A stretch of 64,000 nucleotides of DNA, taken from JADJOM01 sp963817435. Lineage in GTDB: Bacteria; Gemmatimonadota; Gemmatimonadetes; Gemmatimonadales; GWC2-71-9. Position 1 is the stretch's first letter. The number at the start of each line of letters is the position of its first letter. The notes beneath the pieces were generated by a model, which saw only the letters and a list, made by a program, of their open reading frames with translations, did not search any database and was not told the DNA's origin. The stretch spans positions 682,001 through 746,000 of the forward strand of contig CAWFNY010000002.1 of the NCBI GenBank assembly GCA_963817435.1, written 5' to 3'. A program made the translations under genes and the position numbers. Positions 8,549 to 17,548 of this stretch are shown here, piece after piece.

Positions 8549-9472
8549 GTGACCACCCACGACCCCGCGGTCTGGATCGTCTTTGCGTCGGTCATCGGGA
8601 CGCTGCTGGTCCTCGACCTCGGGGTCCTGAACCGCCGGGCTCACATCCTCTCCACCGGCGAAGCACTCGCCTGGAGCGCCGGGATCGTCATCCTGGCGCT
8701 TCTCTTTGGCGGCTTCCTCTGGTGGCAGGTCGGCCACCGCACGGCGCTCGAGTATTACACCGGATATCTGATCGAACTCTCCCTCAGCGTCGACAACCTC
8801 TTCGTCTTTCTGCTGGTCTTTCAGTATTTCGCGGTCCCCGCCGCGCTGCAGCCGCGGGTACTCAAGTGGGGCATCCTCGGCGCGATCCTGATGCGCGGCG
8901 TGATGATCGGCGCCGGCGTCCTGCTGCTCACCCAATTCCACTGGATCGTCTACCTGTTCGGCGGGATTCTCCTCGTCACCGGCATCCGGATGTTCCGCGA
9001 TGAGGATGAGCGGATCGAGCCGGAAAAGAACCCGCTGGTGCGCCTGGCTCGGCGCTTCCTGCCGGTGACGCCGGCCTATGAAGGCCAGCACTTCTTCGTG
9101 AAGCCGCTCATCGGCCGGTGGATGGCGACACCGCTCCTGCTCGTGCTGCTCGTCGTGGAGTGGAGCGACCTGGTCTTCGCCATCGACAGCATCCCGGCCG
9201 TCTTCGCCGTGACCCGCGATCCGTTCGTGGTCTATTCTTCCAACCTCTTCGCGATCCTCGGACTCCGGGCGCTGTTCTTCGTGCTCGCCGGCGCCATGGA
9301 CAAGTTCCACTATCTCAAGCCCGGTGTCGGGCTCATCCTGCTGTTCGTCGGCCTGAAGATGGTGCTCGCGGCCTGGCTGCCCCTGCCCACCGTGCTGTCG
9401 CTGCTCGTGATCCTCGGCATCCTTCTCGGGTCGATCGCCCTCTCGCTGCTCAAGCCACGACCGGCCTCCTGA
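8549..9472 (+). CDS. TerC family membrane protein, probable Mn2+ exporter/metallation protein
   Basis: A 307-residue integral membrane protein of the TerC/Alx family with about nine hydrophobic segments. The two acidic signature motifs are present: the ELSLSVDNLFVFLLVF stretch and EWSDLVFAIDSIPAVFA. Both carry intramembrane Asp residues thought to bind metal. Members export or handle Mn2+ to protect or metallate exoenzymes. It starts at a GTG placed directly after the htpX stop. The yybP-ykoY element upstream of htpX supports a manganese role. Calcium or tellurite effects reported for relatives cannot be excluded. Confidence 0.93.
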   Translation: MTTHDPAVWIVFASVIGTLLVLDLGVLNRRAHILSTGEALAWSAGIVILALLFGGFLWWQVGHRTALEYYTGYLIELSLSVDNLFVFLLVFQYFAVPAALQPRVLKWGILGAILMRGVMIGAGVLLLTQFHWIVYLFGGILLVTGIRMFRDEDERIEPEKNPLVRLARRFLPVTPAYEGQHFFVKPLIGRWMATPLLLVLLVVEWSDLVFAIDSIPAVFAVTRDPFVVYSSNLFAILGLRALFFVLAGAMDKFHYLKPGVGLILLFVGLKMVLAAWLPLPTVLSLLVILGILLGSIALSLLKPRPAS

Positions 9473-9624
9473 CGGGGTAGCGGCGCCGGGGCATTAGCCC
9501 CATCATTGGCGATGCTCGTGCACCGGAACGACTCTGCGCACCCCCTCGCGCGCCGGTCGGTCTTCCGCACCGCCGCACCCTTCGCCGGGGTACCCTGGTC
9601 CCTCACCCTTCCGCTCCGCGCCCA

Positions 9625-10938
9625 ATGACACTGCTGGAACGACTGGGACTCCACCGCCGTGAACTCCGCGCCTGGGCGATGTACGACTGGGCCAACTCCG
9701 CGATGGTCACCACCATCGTCACCGCGGTGTTCCCGATCTACTTCGCCAAGGTCGCCGGCGCGGACCTTCCCCCCGCGATCGCGACCAAACGGCTCGCCGA
9801 TGCCACGACGATCGCGCTCGCCATCATCGCGGTGCTCTCCCCGATCCTCGGTGCCATCGCCGATCGCGCGGGCGTGAAGAAGCGGCTGCTCGGACTCTCG
9901 CTGATCGTCGGGGTGGTGGCCGTCGGCCTGATGTTCTTCATCGAACGGGGCGACTGGGTCCTGGCGGCGGGGCTGTTCGCGGTCGCGAACATCGCGGTCA
10001 ACGCGAGCTACGTCTGCTACGACTCCTTCCTCCCCCATATCGCCGCACCGGAGGAGATGGACCGGGTCTCGACCGCGGGATACGCCCTGGGCTACGTGGG
10101 CGGCGGGCTGCTCCTCGCACTGAACCTCGCATGGATCCAGAAGCCGGCATGGTTCGGCCTCCCCTCCGGCCCGGGCCTCAGCGCCGCCCAGGCCACCCTG
10201 CCCACCCGGCTCGCCTTCCTCTCGGTGGCGATCTGGTGGCTGGTGTTCTCGATCCCGCTCTTCCGCGATGTGCGCGAGCCGGCGCCGACTGGAGATGGAC
10301 GTATCGATGTTGGCGGAGCGTTCAGGGAACTCGGCGCCACCTTCCGGCGGCTGGGCCAGTTCCGTCAGGCGGTGCTGATGCTCATCGCCTTCCTCATCTA
10401 CAACGACGGCATCGGCACCATCATCCGCATGGCCACGATCTACGGCACCGAGATCGGGATCGGGACCGGCGCCCTGATCGCCTCGATCATGATCGTGCAG
10501 TTCGTCGGTATCCCCTTCGCCTTCCTGTTCGGCGCCTTTGCCAGCCGGATCGGCGCCAAGCGGGCGATCTTCGTGGGCCTCGTGGTCTACGCCGGCATCA
10601 GCGTGCTGGGCTACTTCATGACCAACGCCACCCACTTCCTGATACTTGCCCTGCTGGTCGGCGTCGTGCAGGGCGGCACCCAGGCGCTCTCCCGCTCGCT
10701 CTTCGCGAGCATGATCCCCAAGGCCCGTTCGGCGGAGTTCTTCGGATTCTTCGCCGTGGTGGAGAAGTTCGCGGGGATCTTCGGGCCGTGGATCTTCGCC
10801 CGGGTGATCGGCGTGACCGGCTCGAGCCGGATCGCGATCCTGGCGGTGGTCGCCTTCTTCGTGGTCGGCGGCACCCTGCTCCACTTCGTGGACGTGGAGC
10901 AGGGCCAGTCGGAGGCGCGCGCGGCTGAAGCCGCCTGA
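9625..10938 (+). CDS. MFS transporter, UMF1/Atg22 family
   Basis: A 437-residue permease with about twelve transmembrane segments. The opening residues RAWAMYDWANSAMVTTIVTAVFPIYF are the hallmark of the UMF1/Atg22-like branch of the major facilitator superfamily, whose members have been linked to amino-acid efflux. The ADRAGVKKR loop between TM2 and TM3 is the usual MFS motif-A position. The gene stands alone, 150 bases after terC, and converges with the following minus-strand gene. The substrate is unknown. Confidence 0.9.
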   Translation: MTLLERLGLHRRELRAWAMYDWANSAMVTTIVTAVFPIYFAKVAGADLPPAIATKRLADATTIALAIIAVLSPILGAIADRAGVKKRLLGLSLIVGVVAVGLMFFIERGDWVLAAGLFAVANIAVNASYVCYDSFLPHIAAPEEMDRVSTAGYALGYVGGGLLLALNLAWIQKPAWFGLPSGPGLSAAQATLPTRLAFLSVAIWWLVFSIPLFRDVREPAPTGDGRIDVGGAFRELGATFRRLGQFRQAVLMLIAFLIYNDGIGTIIRMATIYGTEIGIGTGALIASIMIVQFVGIPFAFLFGAFASRIGAKRAIFVGLVVYAGISVLGYFMTNATHFLILALLVGVVQGGTQALSRSLFASMIPKARSAEFFGFFAVVEKFAGIFGPWIFARVIGVTGSSRIAILAVVAFFVVGGTLLHFVDVEQGQSEARAAEAA

Positions 10939-10962
10939 GCAGCGCCTCCGTCAGGCGGTCCC

Positions 10963-12513
10963 CTACTGCGGCGCGGGGGCGACCGCGGGCGACGGGTGGG
11001 CCCGGAAGGTCAGCCGCATCGGGCGCCGGACCACCCGGCTCTCGAGCTGCAGGGCAGAGAGCGTGCGCTTGTCGGTCAGCGTGATCGTGCCTCCAGCGGC
11101 CATGCCGTCGATGGTGCCGCCGGTGATGGCGAGCGAGAGCTGATTCGCCTGCCTGGTGGCCGCCCAGCGCCCGGTGAACCGGGCCGGCTTGCTCCCTTCG
11201 ACCTCGATCGTCGCCCGCTTGTCCGCGCCCAGGGTGACCCTGACCTGGGTGACGGTGGTCGGCTCGGAGACGCCGGGCCAGAAGAGCGAGCCTTCGCCGC
11301 GCTGCGTGTCGATGAGCTCCCTGACCGGCTCGGGCTCGGGAACATCCACGGTGCTGTCAGGCGTCAGATGCCCGGGGCCGTTGGCGCGGAAGCGCACAGT
11401 CCAGCTTCCCGAGCTGTTCCGCCCGGCGAGGTTCAGCCGCTGCCAGCTCTTGCCATCCGGAATGGAGACGGTCCCGAGTCCGCTGGTGCCCTCCTGGCCG
11501 AGTCCGCCGGTGATCGCGAGGTCGATGCTCGGCGAGTTGTCCCGCTGACTCCACTTGCCCCGCAGCGTCATCCGCGGCCCGCTTCCCTCCAGGTAGATCT
11601 CCGCCTTGCCCCCGCGCCGGAGGTTGACCCGCACCGCGCGGAGGTCGGCGCCCTTCCCCCCCTCGAGACCGAGTTCTCCCGCGCCGCGCATGGTCTGATC
11701 GAGCGTCTTGACCGGCCGGCGCGGCTCCTCCTCCGGCTCGTCGTCGTTGCTGTCGGGATCGAGCGCGTCGCCCTCGCCCTCGAAGCGAAGCCGAACGTCG
11801 CGATCCTTCACCGTCCCGTCGAACGCCAGGCGATCCCACCCCGACCGGCGCGAGGTGTTGATGGTGCCGGTGATATCGGCGTCGTCCCGTCCCCATCGGG
11901 TGATGCTGAGCCGTACCCGTCCCGAGGCAATCGCGCCTGACCAGGTCCCCGTCATCGTATACCGCACATCACCCCACACCCGCACCTCGGCCCTGCCATC
12001 CACACCGAGCAGCACCCGCGCCCGGTCCAGCCGGTCGCTCCGGTCGCCGATGTCGAGATCGCCATCGCCGGCGCGAATGAGATCCATCGCCTGGCTCCCG
12101 CCAGACTCCGCGCTCCCGCGAGCCGCGAAGACCAGCTCGAACGCGCCGTCGCGGTTGCTGCCGCGGAAGTCCACGCGGCTCAGCGCACCCCGCTCGAGGT
12201 AGAGGCGGCCCGAACCATCGGCCGGCAGCTCGAACCCGCTGTCGAGCCGGAATCCGACTGAGCCCGTGCCGGGATTCCCGTACCAGGTGCCGCGGAACAT
12301 CCAGGCATCCTGACCCTTCATGAGGCGCAGGTCGATGCCGCCATTCTGGTACAGCGTCGCCTCGACCCGGCGGATTTCCTGCCGAGCCCTGTCGTCGCCG
12401 GTGTGCAGCGTGCCGGTTCCGTCGGTGCCGTAGGTCCGATCCTGCGCGGCAAGGGAACCGGCACGGAGCAGTCCGAGCAACAGGATGGCCTTCAGGCTCC
12501 AGGAGCGGGACAT
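10963..12513 (-). CDS. exported repeat protein of unknown function
   Basis: A 516-residue exported protein with a signal peptide (LKAILLLGLLRAGSLAAQ). It contains at least three copies of a ~130-residue beta-rich unit. Each runs from a charged strand such as VEATLYQNGGIDLRL, VRVNLRRGGKAEIYL or VRVTLGADKRATIEV to an FRGTW / LRGKW / FTGRW strand and ends in a conserved arginine-rich strand. Acidic linkers (DPDSNDDEPEEEPRRP and VDVPEPEPVRELID) separate the units. The architecture suggests a repeated periplasmic or surface beta domain. No family is recognised. It converges with the MFS gene. Confidence 0.7.
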   Translation of the reverse strand: MSRSWSLKAILLLGLLRAGSLAAQDRTYGTDGTGTLHTGDDRARQEIRRVEATLYQNGGIDLRLMKGQDAWMFRGTWYGNPGTGSVGFRLDSGFELPADGSGRLYLERGALSRVDFRGSNRDGAFELVFAARGSAESGGSQAMDLIRAGDGDLDIGDRSDRLDRARVLLGVDGRAEVRVWGDVRYTMTGTWSGAIASGRVRLSITRWGRDDADITGTINTSRRSGWDRLAFDGTVKDRDVRLRFEGEGDALDPDSNDDEPEEEPRRPVKTLDQTMRGAGELGLEGGKGADLRAVRVNLRRGGKAEIYLEGSGPRMTLRGKWSQRDNSPSIDLAITGGLGQEGTSGLGTVSIPDGKSWQRLNLAGRNSSGSWTVRFRANGPGHLTPDSTVDVPEPEPVRELIDTQRGEGSLFWPGVSEPTTVTQVRVTLGADKRATIEVEGSKPARFTGRWAATRQANQLSLAITGGTIDGMAAGGTITLTDKRTLSALQLESRVVRRPMRLTFRAHPSPAVAPAPQ

Positions 12514-12752
12514 GCGGGCTCTCGAGTTGAGCGGTGGGAGCGGTCGCGGTTGGCGGGAAGCTGCCTGACGCCCTTCGGCCCCGCAAGCCGCTTGAAGGAT
12601 CTTCGGAGGGAGCCTACGCTACCGGGAGTCGTCGCGCACCCGCATCAATCCTGCTGATCTATACTCACCAGGCCGGAGATCAAACGGGCCTTCGGGAAGG
12701 CGTGAGTGCCGCACCACTTGTCACGCGAGGCCCGGCTTCCTACTTTGAGTCC

Positions 12753-12839
12753 ATGCGACTGGCTCTCTCGCCCGCCCTGGGCATCACGAAGCGCACCAAG
12801 AAGCCCATGACCGCGCGCGGCGAGCGACGGCCAGTCTGA
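12753..12839 (+). CDS. small basic protein, 28 residues (candidate)
   Basis: A possible small ORF with an ATG at 12753 and stop at 12839. The product is strongly basic (GITKRTKKPMTARGERRPV at its end). It sits in an otherwise empty 480-base gap and is followed after 25 bases by a strong intrinsic terminator, as expected of a short transcribed gene. No Shine-Dalgarno is obvious and no family is recognised, so this is tentative. The rest of the gap (12514-12752) shows nothing else convincing. Confidence 0.35.
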   Translation: MRLALSPALGITKRTKKPMTARGERRPV

Positions 12840-12864
12840 CGTTTGTATCCTGACTGGACCTGAA

Positions 12865-12901
12865 CGCCCCGCCGCGCTGTACCGGCGGGGCGATTTGTTT
12901 T
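12865..12901 (+). terminator. intrinsic terminator
   Basis: A GC stem CGCCCCGCCG (12865-12874) pairs with CGGCGGGGCG (12883-12892) around an 8-base loop and is followed by ATTTGTTTT. It ends whatever is transcribed through 12.7 kb and insulates the lysine gene block. Confidence 0.85.
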
Positions 12902-12998
12902 CAGGCCGGTAGTTCATGATGGGAATTCACCGCACGGGCTTCGGGATTGCGATCCGCCGAAGACACGGAGCGGCTCCCGCTGACGAGGAGTGACCCGC

Positions 12999-14000
12999 TT
13001 GCTCGACCCGATCGCACTCACCAGGGAACTGGTCGCCCTCGAGACGCCCACCGGCAATGAAGGCCCCGCCGTCGATCTGCTCGCCGGGGTCCTCCGCCGA
13101 CTCGGCTATCAGGTGACCCGGCAACCCGTCACACCGGGGCGGGACAACCTCTACGCCTTCCGTGAGGCACCGGAGGTGGTGTTTTCCACCCACCTGGACT
13201 GCGTTCCGCCTTACCTCCCGCTCCGCGAGGACGCGACCCACCTGCACGGCCGCGGGACCTGCGATGCCAAGGGCCTCGCGGCGGCGATGGTCGCGGCAGC
13301 CGAGCGGCTGGCGGACCGTGGAGAACGGCGGATCGGCCTCCTGTTCCTCGTCGGCGAGGAGAACGGCTCTGACGGCGTCCAGGTCGCGCATGAGCTGGGG
13401 CCCAAGGGCCGGTTCGTGATCAACGGCGAGCCGACCGAGAACCGGCTGAGCATCGGCCAGAAGGGCTCGCTGAAAGTGGTGCTCGAGTCGAGCGGCCGCG
13501 CGGCGCACTCCGCCTATCCGGACGAGGGGCAGTCGGCGCTGCTCCCGATCCTCGATACCCTCGAGCGGATCCGCGCGCTGCCGCTCCCGTCCGACCCGAT
13601 GCTCGGCCCCAGCACGCTGAACGTCGGGGTGATCCATGGCGGCGTCGCCCCGAACGTGATTCCGCCCTCGGCCCATGCCGAACTGCTGGTGCGGCTGGTC
13701 GGTCCCTCCGCGCCGTACCAGCAGGCCATCACCGCCTGCGCGGCGCCGGGCGTCGTGATCACCTTTCCGACCGAACTGCCGTACTACAAGAACACCACGG
13801 CAGCACCGGCGGGATGGGAGACCACGGTAGTGAGCTATGCGAGCGACCTGCCCTTCCTCGCGCCCTGGGGCCGGGGCTTTCAGCTCGGGCCGGGCACCAT
13901 CCGGGTCGCGCATACCAGCGCTGAACGGATCGCCAAGGCGGAACTGCTCGAGGGGGTACGGCTGTACGAGAAGCTGGCGTGGGACCTGATCCACGAATGA
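12999..14000 (+). CDS. dapE: M20 family deacylase, probable succinyl-diaminopimelate desuccinylase
   Basis: A 333-residue zinc aminoacylase of the M20 (ArgE/DapE/LysK) family. The first metal His and catalytic Asp are in STHLDCVPP. The bridging Asp is in GRGTCDAKG, the catalytic Glu pair in VGEENGSDG and a further metal Glu in INGEPTENRL. The SGRAAHSAYPDEG loop is the dimerisation-domain His motif. It leads a block of asd, dapB, dapA and dapD, so hydrolysis of N-succinyl-LL-diaminopimelate is the natural role. A LysK-like role is an alternative. A GAGGAG ribosome site at 12985-12990 is correctly spaced for the TTG at 12999 and too close to the in-frame GTG at 12990. Confidence 0.82.
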   Translation: MLDPIALTRELVALETPTGNEGPAVDLLAGVLRRLGYQVTRQPVTPGRDNLYAFREAPEVVFSTHLDCVPPYLPLREDATHLHGRGTCDAKGLAAAMVAAAERLADRGERRIGLLFLVGEENGSDGVQVAHELGPKGRFVINGEPTENRLSIGQKGSLKVVLESSGRAAHSAYPDEGQSALLPILDTLERIRALPLPSDPMLGPSTLNVGVIHGGVAPNVIPPSAHAELLVRLVGPSAPYQQAITACAAPGVVITFPTELPYYKNTTAAPAGWETTVVSYASDLPFLAPWGRGFQLGPGTIRVAHTSAERIAKAELLEGVRLYEKLAWDLIHE

Positions 14001-14013
14001 CTCTGGAGATGTG

Positions 14014-15069
14014 ATGAGCGCGAAGATCCCCGTATCCATCCTCGGCGCGACCGGCACCGTCGGTCAGAAGTTCGTGCGTCTCCTGGCCGAGCATCCCTGG
14101 TTCGAGATCGCGGCGGTGGCGGCGTCGGAACAGAGCGCCGGCAAGCGCTATGGCGACATCGTGCGCTGGCGCGAGAGCACACCGCTGCCGGAGCGGGTCG
14201 CCGCCATGACGGTCGGGCGCTGCGAGCCGACGATCCCCGGGCGCATCGCCTTCTCCGCGATCGAGGCTGACATCGCGGGCCAGGTCGAGCAGACCTTCGC
14301 CCGGGCCGGCGTCTACGTCGTGACCAACACCAAGACTCACCGGATGGATCCCGACATCCCGCTCCTCATCCCCGAAGTGAATCACGCGCACCTCGGCCTC
14401 CTCAAGCGGCAGCAGCGGGAACGGGGCTGGTCGGGCGGCATCGTCGCCAACCCCAACTGCTCGACCGCCGGCCTGGTGCTTGGCGTCGCACCGCTCCACC
14501 GCGCGTTCGGCATCCAGAAGCTCTTCGTGGCGACGATGCAGGCGGTGAGCGGCGCCGGCTATCCCGGCGTCGCCTCGCTCGACGCGCTCGGCAATGTGAT
14601 CCCCTTCATCGGGGGAGAAGAAGAGAAGATGGAGCAGGAGACCGCGAAGATCCTCGGCAGCTTCGCCGGGGAGGCCATCGCGGAGGCCGCGATCGCGACC
14701 AGCGCGCATACCAACCGGGTGCCCGTCATCGACGGCCACCTCGAGGTCGTCTCCGTCGGGTTCGGGCGGCGAGTCACGCCCGATGAAGCGATCGCCGCCC
14801 TCGAGGGATTCCGCGCCGAGGGCGACGTGGCGACGCTGCCATCCACGCCGGCGCTCGCCGTCGAGGTCGATCGGCGGAACGACCGGCCGCAGTCGCGGCT
14901 CGACATCGATCGCGGTGCCGGCATGACCGTCACGGTCGGCCGAGTCCGCCCCTGCAACCTGCTGGACATCCGCCTCGTGCTGCTGTCGCACAATACGATC
15001 CGGGGGGCCGCCGGCGCGGCGATCCAGAATGCGGAGCTGCTGGTGGCCCGCGGGTACGTGCCGCGCTGA
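14014..15069 (+). CDS. asd: aspartate-semialdehyde dehydrogenase
   Basis: A 351-residue NADP-dependent enzyme that reduces aspartyl phosphate to aspartate semialdehyde, the branch point to lysine, threonine and methionine. The Rossmann motif ILGATGTVGQKFV opens the protein. The catalytic Cys is in IVANPNCSTAGL, and the substrate/dimer domain follows with AVSGAGYPGV and the SAHTNRVPVIDGHLE stretch containing the catalytic His. The long insertion pattern resembles the archaeal/fungal type. The ATG at 14014 is preferred over the GTG three bases earlier because of the CTGGAG site upstream. It ends at the dapB start. Confidence 0.94.
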   Translation: MSAKIPVSILGATGTVGQKFVRLLAEHPWFEIAAVAASEQSAGKRYGDIVRWRESTPLPERVAAMTVGRCEPTIPGRIAFSAIEADIAGQVEQTFARAGVYVVTNTKTHRMDPDIPLLIPEVNHAHLGLLKRQQRERGWSGGIVANPNCSTAGLVLGVAPLHRAFGIQKLFVATMQAVSGAGYPGVASLDALGNVIPFIGGEEEKMEQETAKILGSFAGEAIAEAAIATSAHTNRVPVIDGHLEVVSVGFGRRVTPDEAIAALEGFRAEGDVATLPSTPALAVEVDRRNDRPQSRLDIDRGAGMTVTVGRVRPCNLLDIRLVLLSHNTIRGAAGAAIQNAELLVARGYVPR

Positions 15070-15767
15070 TGCGCATCGCGCTCGTGGGAGACGGCCGGAT
15101 GAACCGCGCCATCGCGCAGCTCGCGGTGGAGCGCGGTCACGTCATCCACACCGTCATCACCGGCGGCGAGAACCGCTCCGCGTGAGGCGCTCACCGCCAG
15201 CCGGCTGCGGGCGCCGACGTGGCGATCGAATTCACCCGGCCCGAGCGCGCGGCGGACAACCTGCTAGCGCTCGCCGCCCTGCGAATGCCGACCGTCACCG
15301 GAACGACCGGCTGGCTCGACCGGCTGCCCGACGTCGCCCGCGCCGTGGCCACCCACCGCAGCGCCCTGCTCCACAGTCCGAACTTCTCCGTTGGCGTGCA
15401 GCTCTTCCTGCGTGCGGCCCGCGACCTCGCGCGCCAGTTCGCCGGGCGGACGACATTCGACGCCTACGTCGTCGAGAGCCACCACGCCGCCAAGCGCGAC
15501 GCCCCCTCCGGCACCGGGCTCGCGCTGCAGGCGGCGCTCCGCTCGGGCGACGCCGCGCGCGACTTTCCGATTACCAGCGTCCGGGGCGGCCACGTCCCCG
15601 GGACGCATGAGGTGTGTTACGACGCGCCCTTCGAGACGATCCGCTTCAGCCACGAAGCACGCGGCCGGCAGGTCTTCGCCGCCGGCGCGCTGATGGCCGC
15701 GGAATGGCTCGCGGGACGCGAAGGTGTGTTCACATTCGACCAGATGCTCTTCGGGGAGGCACCATGA
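15069..15767 (+). pseudogene. dapB: 4-hydroxy-tetrahydrodipicolinate reductase, interrupted by compensating indels
   Basis: DapB reduces the dapA product in lysine/DAP synthesis. The N-terminus (MRIALVGDGRMNRAIAQLAVERGH) has the nucleotide-binding motif. The second half has the catalytic ESHHAAKRDAPSGTG motif and a normal C-terminus. Between them the frame is broken: it hits TGA at 15183-15185, while the expected sequence EALTASRLR is in another frame from 15184 to about 15210. The original frame then resumes at ADVAIEFTRPERAADN. One extra base near 15180 and one missing base in the GGG run near 15212 would explain this. Because the pathway is otherwise complete, sequence error is more likely than decay. 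Confidence 0.85.
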
Positions 15768-16669
15768 CGACCGCGCTGAAAGGATGCGGGACGGCGATCG
15801 TGACGCCGTTCACGCCGGATGGAACAGTGGACGTCGAGGCGCTTCGAAAGTTGGTGGAGTGGCAGATCGAGGAAGGGATCGATTTCCTGGTGCCCTGCGG
15901 CAGCACCGGCGAGGCCCAGACCCTCTCCACCGAGGAGCGCGAACTCGTGGTCCGCACGGTCGTCGAGACCGCGCGCGGTCGCATCCCGATCATGGCCGGC
16001 GCGAGCCACAACGCGACCAGTCTCGCCACCGATGAGGCCCGCCGGATGAGCGCGCTCGGCGTCACCTGGCTGCTCTCGGCCACACCGTACTACAACAAGC
16101 CGACACCCGAGGGCCTCTTCCGGCACTTCACCGCCGTCGCCGACGCCTCCAGCGTGCCGGTCTGTCTCTACAATGTGCCGGGCCGCACCGCGGTCAACAT
16201 GAAGCCCGAGACGGTGCTCCGCCTCGCGGAACACCCGAACATCGTCGGCATCAAGGAATCGTCCGGGGACCTCGCCCAGGTGCAGCACCTGCTGCTCGGC
16301 CGCCCCGAGGATTTCGCGGTGCTCTCCGGCGAGGACTGGATGACGCTCGCCATTATCGCCGCGGGGGGCGACGGGCTGATCTCGGTCGCATCCAACGAGA
16401 TCCCCGGACTCATGAGTCACCTGGTGCGTCGCTGCCTCCGGGGCGACTTCGCGGAGGCCCGCGAGATTCTCTATCACATCCTCCCGCTGCTCGAGGCCAA
16501 CTTCCTCGAGACCAACCCGGCACCGGTGAAGGCCGCACTCGCCTCGATGGGCCGGATCCAGGATGTGCTGCGCCTGCCGCTGGTGCGGCTCTCGGATCAC
16601 CGGCGGCCCGCGTTGCTGGCCGCGCTGCAGGCGGCTGGCGTCGAGTCGTCCACGCTGGCCGCACGATGA
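15764..16669 (+). CDS. dapA: 4-hydroxy-tetrahydrodipicolinate synthase
   Basis: A 301-residue TIM-barrel aldolase that condenses pyruvate with aspartate semialdehyde. The N-terminal GCGTAIVTPF, the substrate-binding GSTGEAQTLS, the catalytic Tyr in LYNVPGRTAVNM and the Schiff-base Lys in IVGIKESSGD are all present. The YYNKPTPEG loop carries the tyrosine of the dimer relay. The ATG at 15764 follows a GGGGAGG ribosome site and overlaps the dapB stop (ATGA). dapD overlaps its own stop in the same way, indicating a coupled operon. Confidence 0.96.
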   Translation: MTTALKGCGTAIVTPFTPDGTVDVEALRKLVEWQIEEGIDFLVPCGSTGEAQTLSTEERELVVRTVVETARGRIPIMAGASHNATSLATDEARRMSALGVTWLLSATPYYNKPTPEGLFRHFTAVADASSVPVCLYNVPGRTAVNMKPETVLRLAEHPNIVGIKESSGDLAQVQHLLLGRPEDFAVLSGEDWMTLAIIAAGGDGLISVASNEIPGLMSHLVRRCLRGDFAEAREILYHILPLLEANFLETNPAPVKAALASMGRIQDVLRLPLVRLSDHRRPALLAALQAAGVESSTLAAR

Positions 16670-17505
16670 GCCCGGCCCTGCGCGCGACCATCGAACGCCT
16701 CGCCGCCGGCGTCCCCGAGGGCCAGGAGCCGGCGGCGATGCGGGCGTTTGAGCAGCTCAAGCAGGGGCTGAATGACGGCACCATCCGCGCGGCCGAGCGC
16801 GATGCGGATGGCGTCTGGCACGCGAACGCCTGGGTGAAGGCCGGTATCCTGCTCGGGTTCCGGCTCGGGACCGTCGCAGACGCGGCTCGCGGCGGGCCGT
16901 TCCCGTTCTTCGACAAACACACCTGGCCGCTCAAGTCGCTCTCGGTGGCCGATGGCGTCCGCGTGGTGCCGGGCGGCAGCTCGATTCGCGATGGGGCGTT
17001 CGTTGCAGCCGGCGTCGTGATCATGCCGCCGGCGTTCGTGAACGCCGGCGCCTACGTCGGCGAAGGCACCATGGTGGACAGCCACGCGCTGGTCGGTTCC
17101 TGCGCCCAGATCGGCAAGCGGGTGCATCTCTCCGCCGCCGCACAGATCGGCGGCGTGCTGGAGCCGGTTGGGGCGCTCCCGGTGATCATCGAGGATGACG
17201 TGCTCGTCGGGGGGAACTGCGGCGTGTATGAGGGAACAATCGTTCGGGAGCGGGCGGTGCTGGCGCCCGGGACGATTCTCACCGGCGGCACGATCGTCTA
17301 CGACATCGTCCGCAACACCACGCTCCGTCGCGAGGGAGAACGCCCGCTCGAGATTCCGGCGGGCGCTGTCGTCGTGCCCGGCTCGCGCCCGGTGAGCAGC
17401 GGCCCGGGCCGGGAGATGGGTGTCTCGCTCTATGCGCCGGTGATCGTGAAGTACCGCGATGAGAAGACCGACACGGCGGTGCGGCTGGAGGAGCTGCTGC
17501 GGTAG
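16666..17505 (+). CDS. dapD: tetrahydrodipicolinate N-succinyltransferase
   Basis: A 279-residue enzyme that transfers succinyl from succinyl-CoA to tetrahydrodipicolinate. An alpha-helical N-terminal domain is followed by a left-handed beta-helix of hexapeptide repeats (residues about 95-230). These include VIMPPAFVNAGAYVGEGTMV, HLSAAAQIGGVLEP and DDVLVGGNCGVYEGTIV. The VRVVPGGSSIRDGAFVAAG segment is typical. It completes the succinylase branch and supports a DapE role for the M20 enzyme at the start of the block. No downstream gene continues on this strand; the next gene converges. Confidence 0.95.
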   Translation: MSPALRATIERLAAGVPEGQEPAAMRAFEQLKQGLNDGTIRAAERDADGVWHANAWVKAGILLGFRLGTVADAARGGPFPFFDKHTWPLKSLSVADGVRVVPGGSSIRDGAFVAAGVVIMPPAFVNAGAYVGEGTMVDSHALVGSCAQIGKRVHLSAAAQIGGVLEPVGALPVIIEDDVLVGGNCGVYEGTIVRERAVLAPGTILTGGTIVYDIVRNTTLRREGERPLEIPAGAVVVPGSRPVSSGPGREMGVSLYAPVIVKYRDEKTDTAVRLEELLR

Positions 17506-17548
17506 GCCGCCGGGGGACAGTCACCACACGACGATGTGAACCGTCGCC

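Noticed and set aside
7631..9310. 559-residue minus-strand frame across htpX and terC
   Set aside because: Asp/Glu/His/Arg-rich shadow of two well-identified genes; it would also read through the riboswitch.
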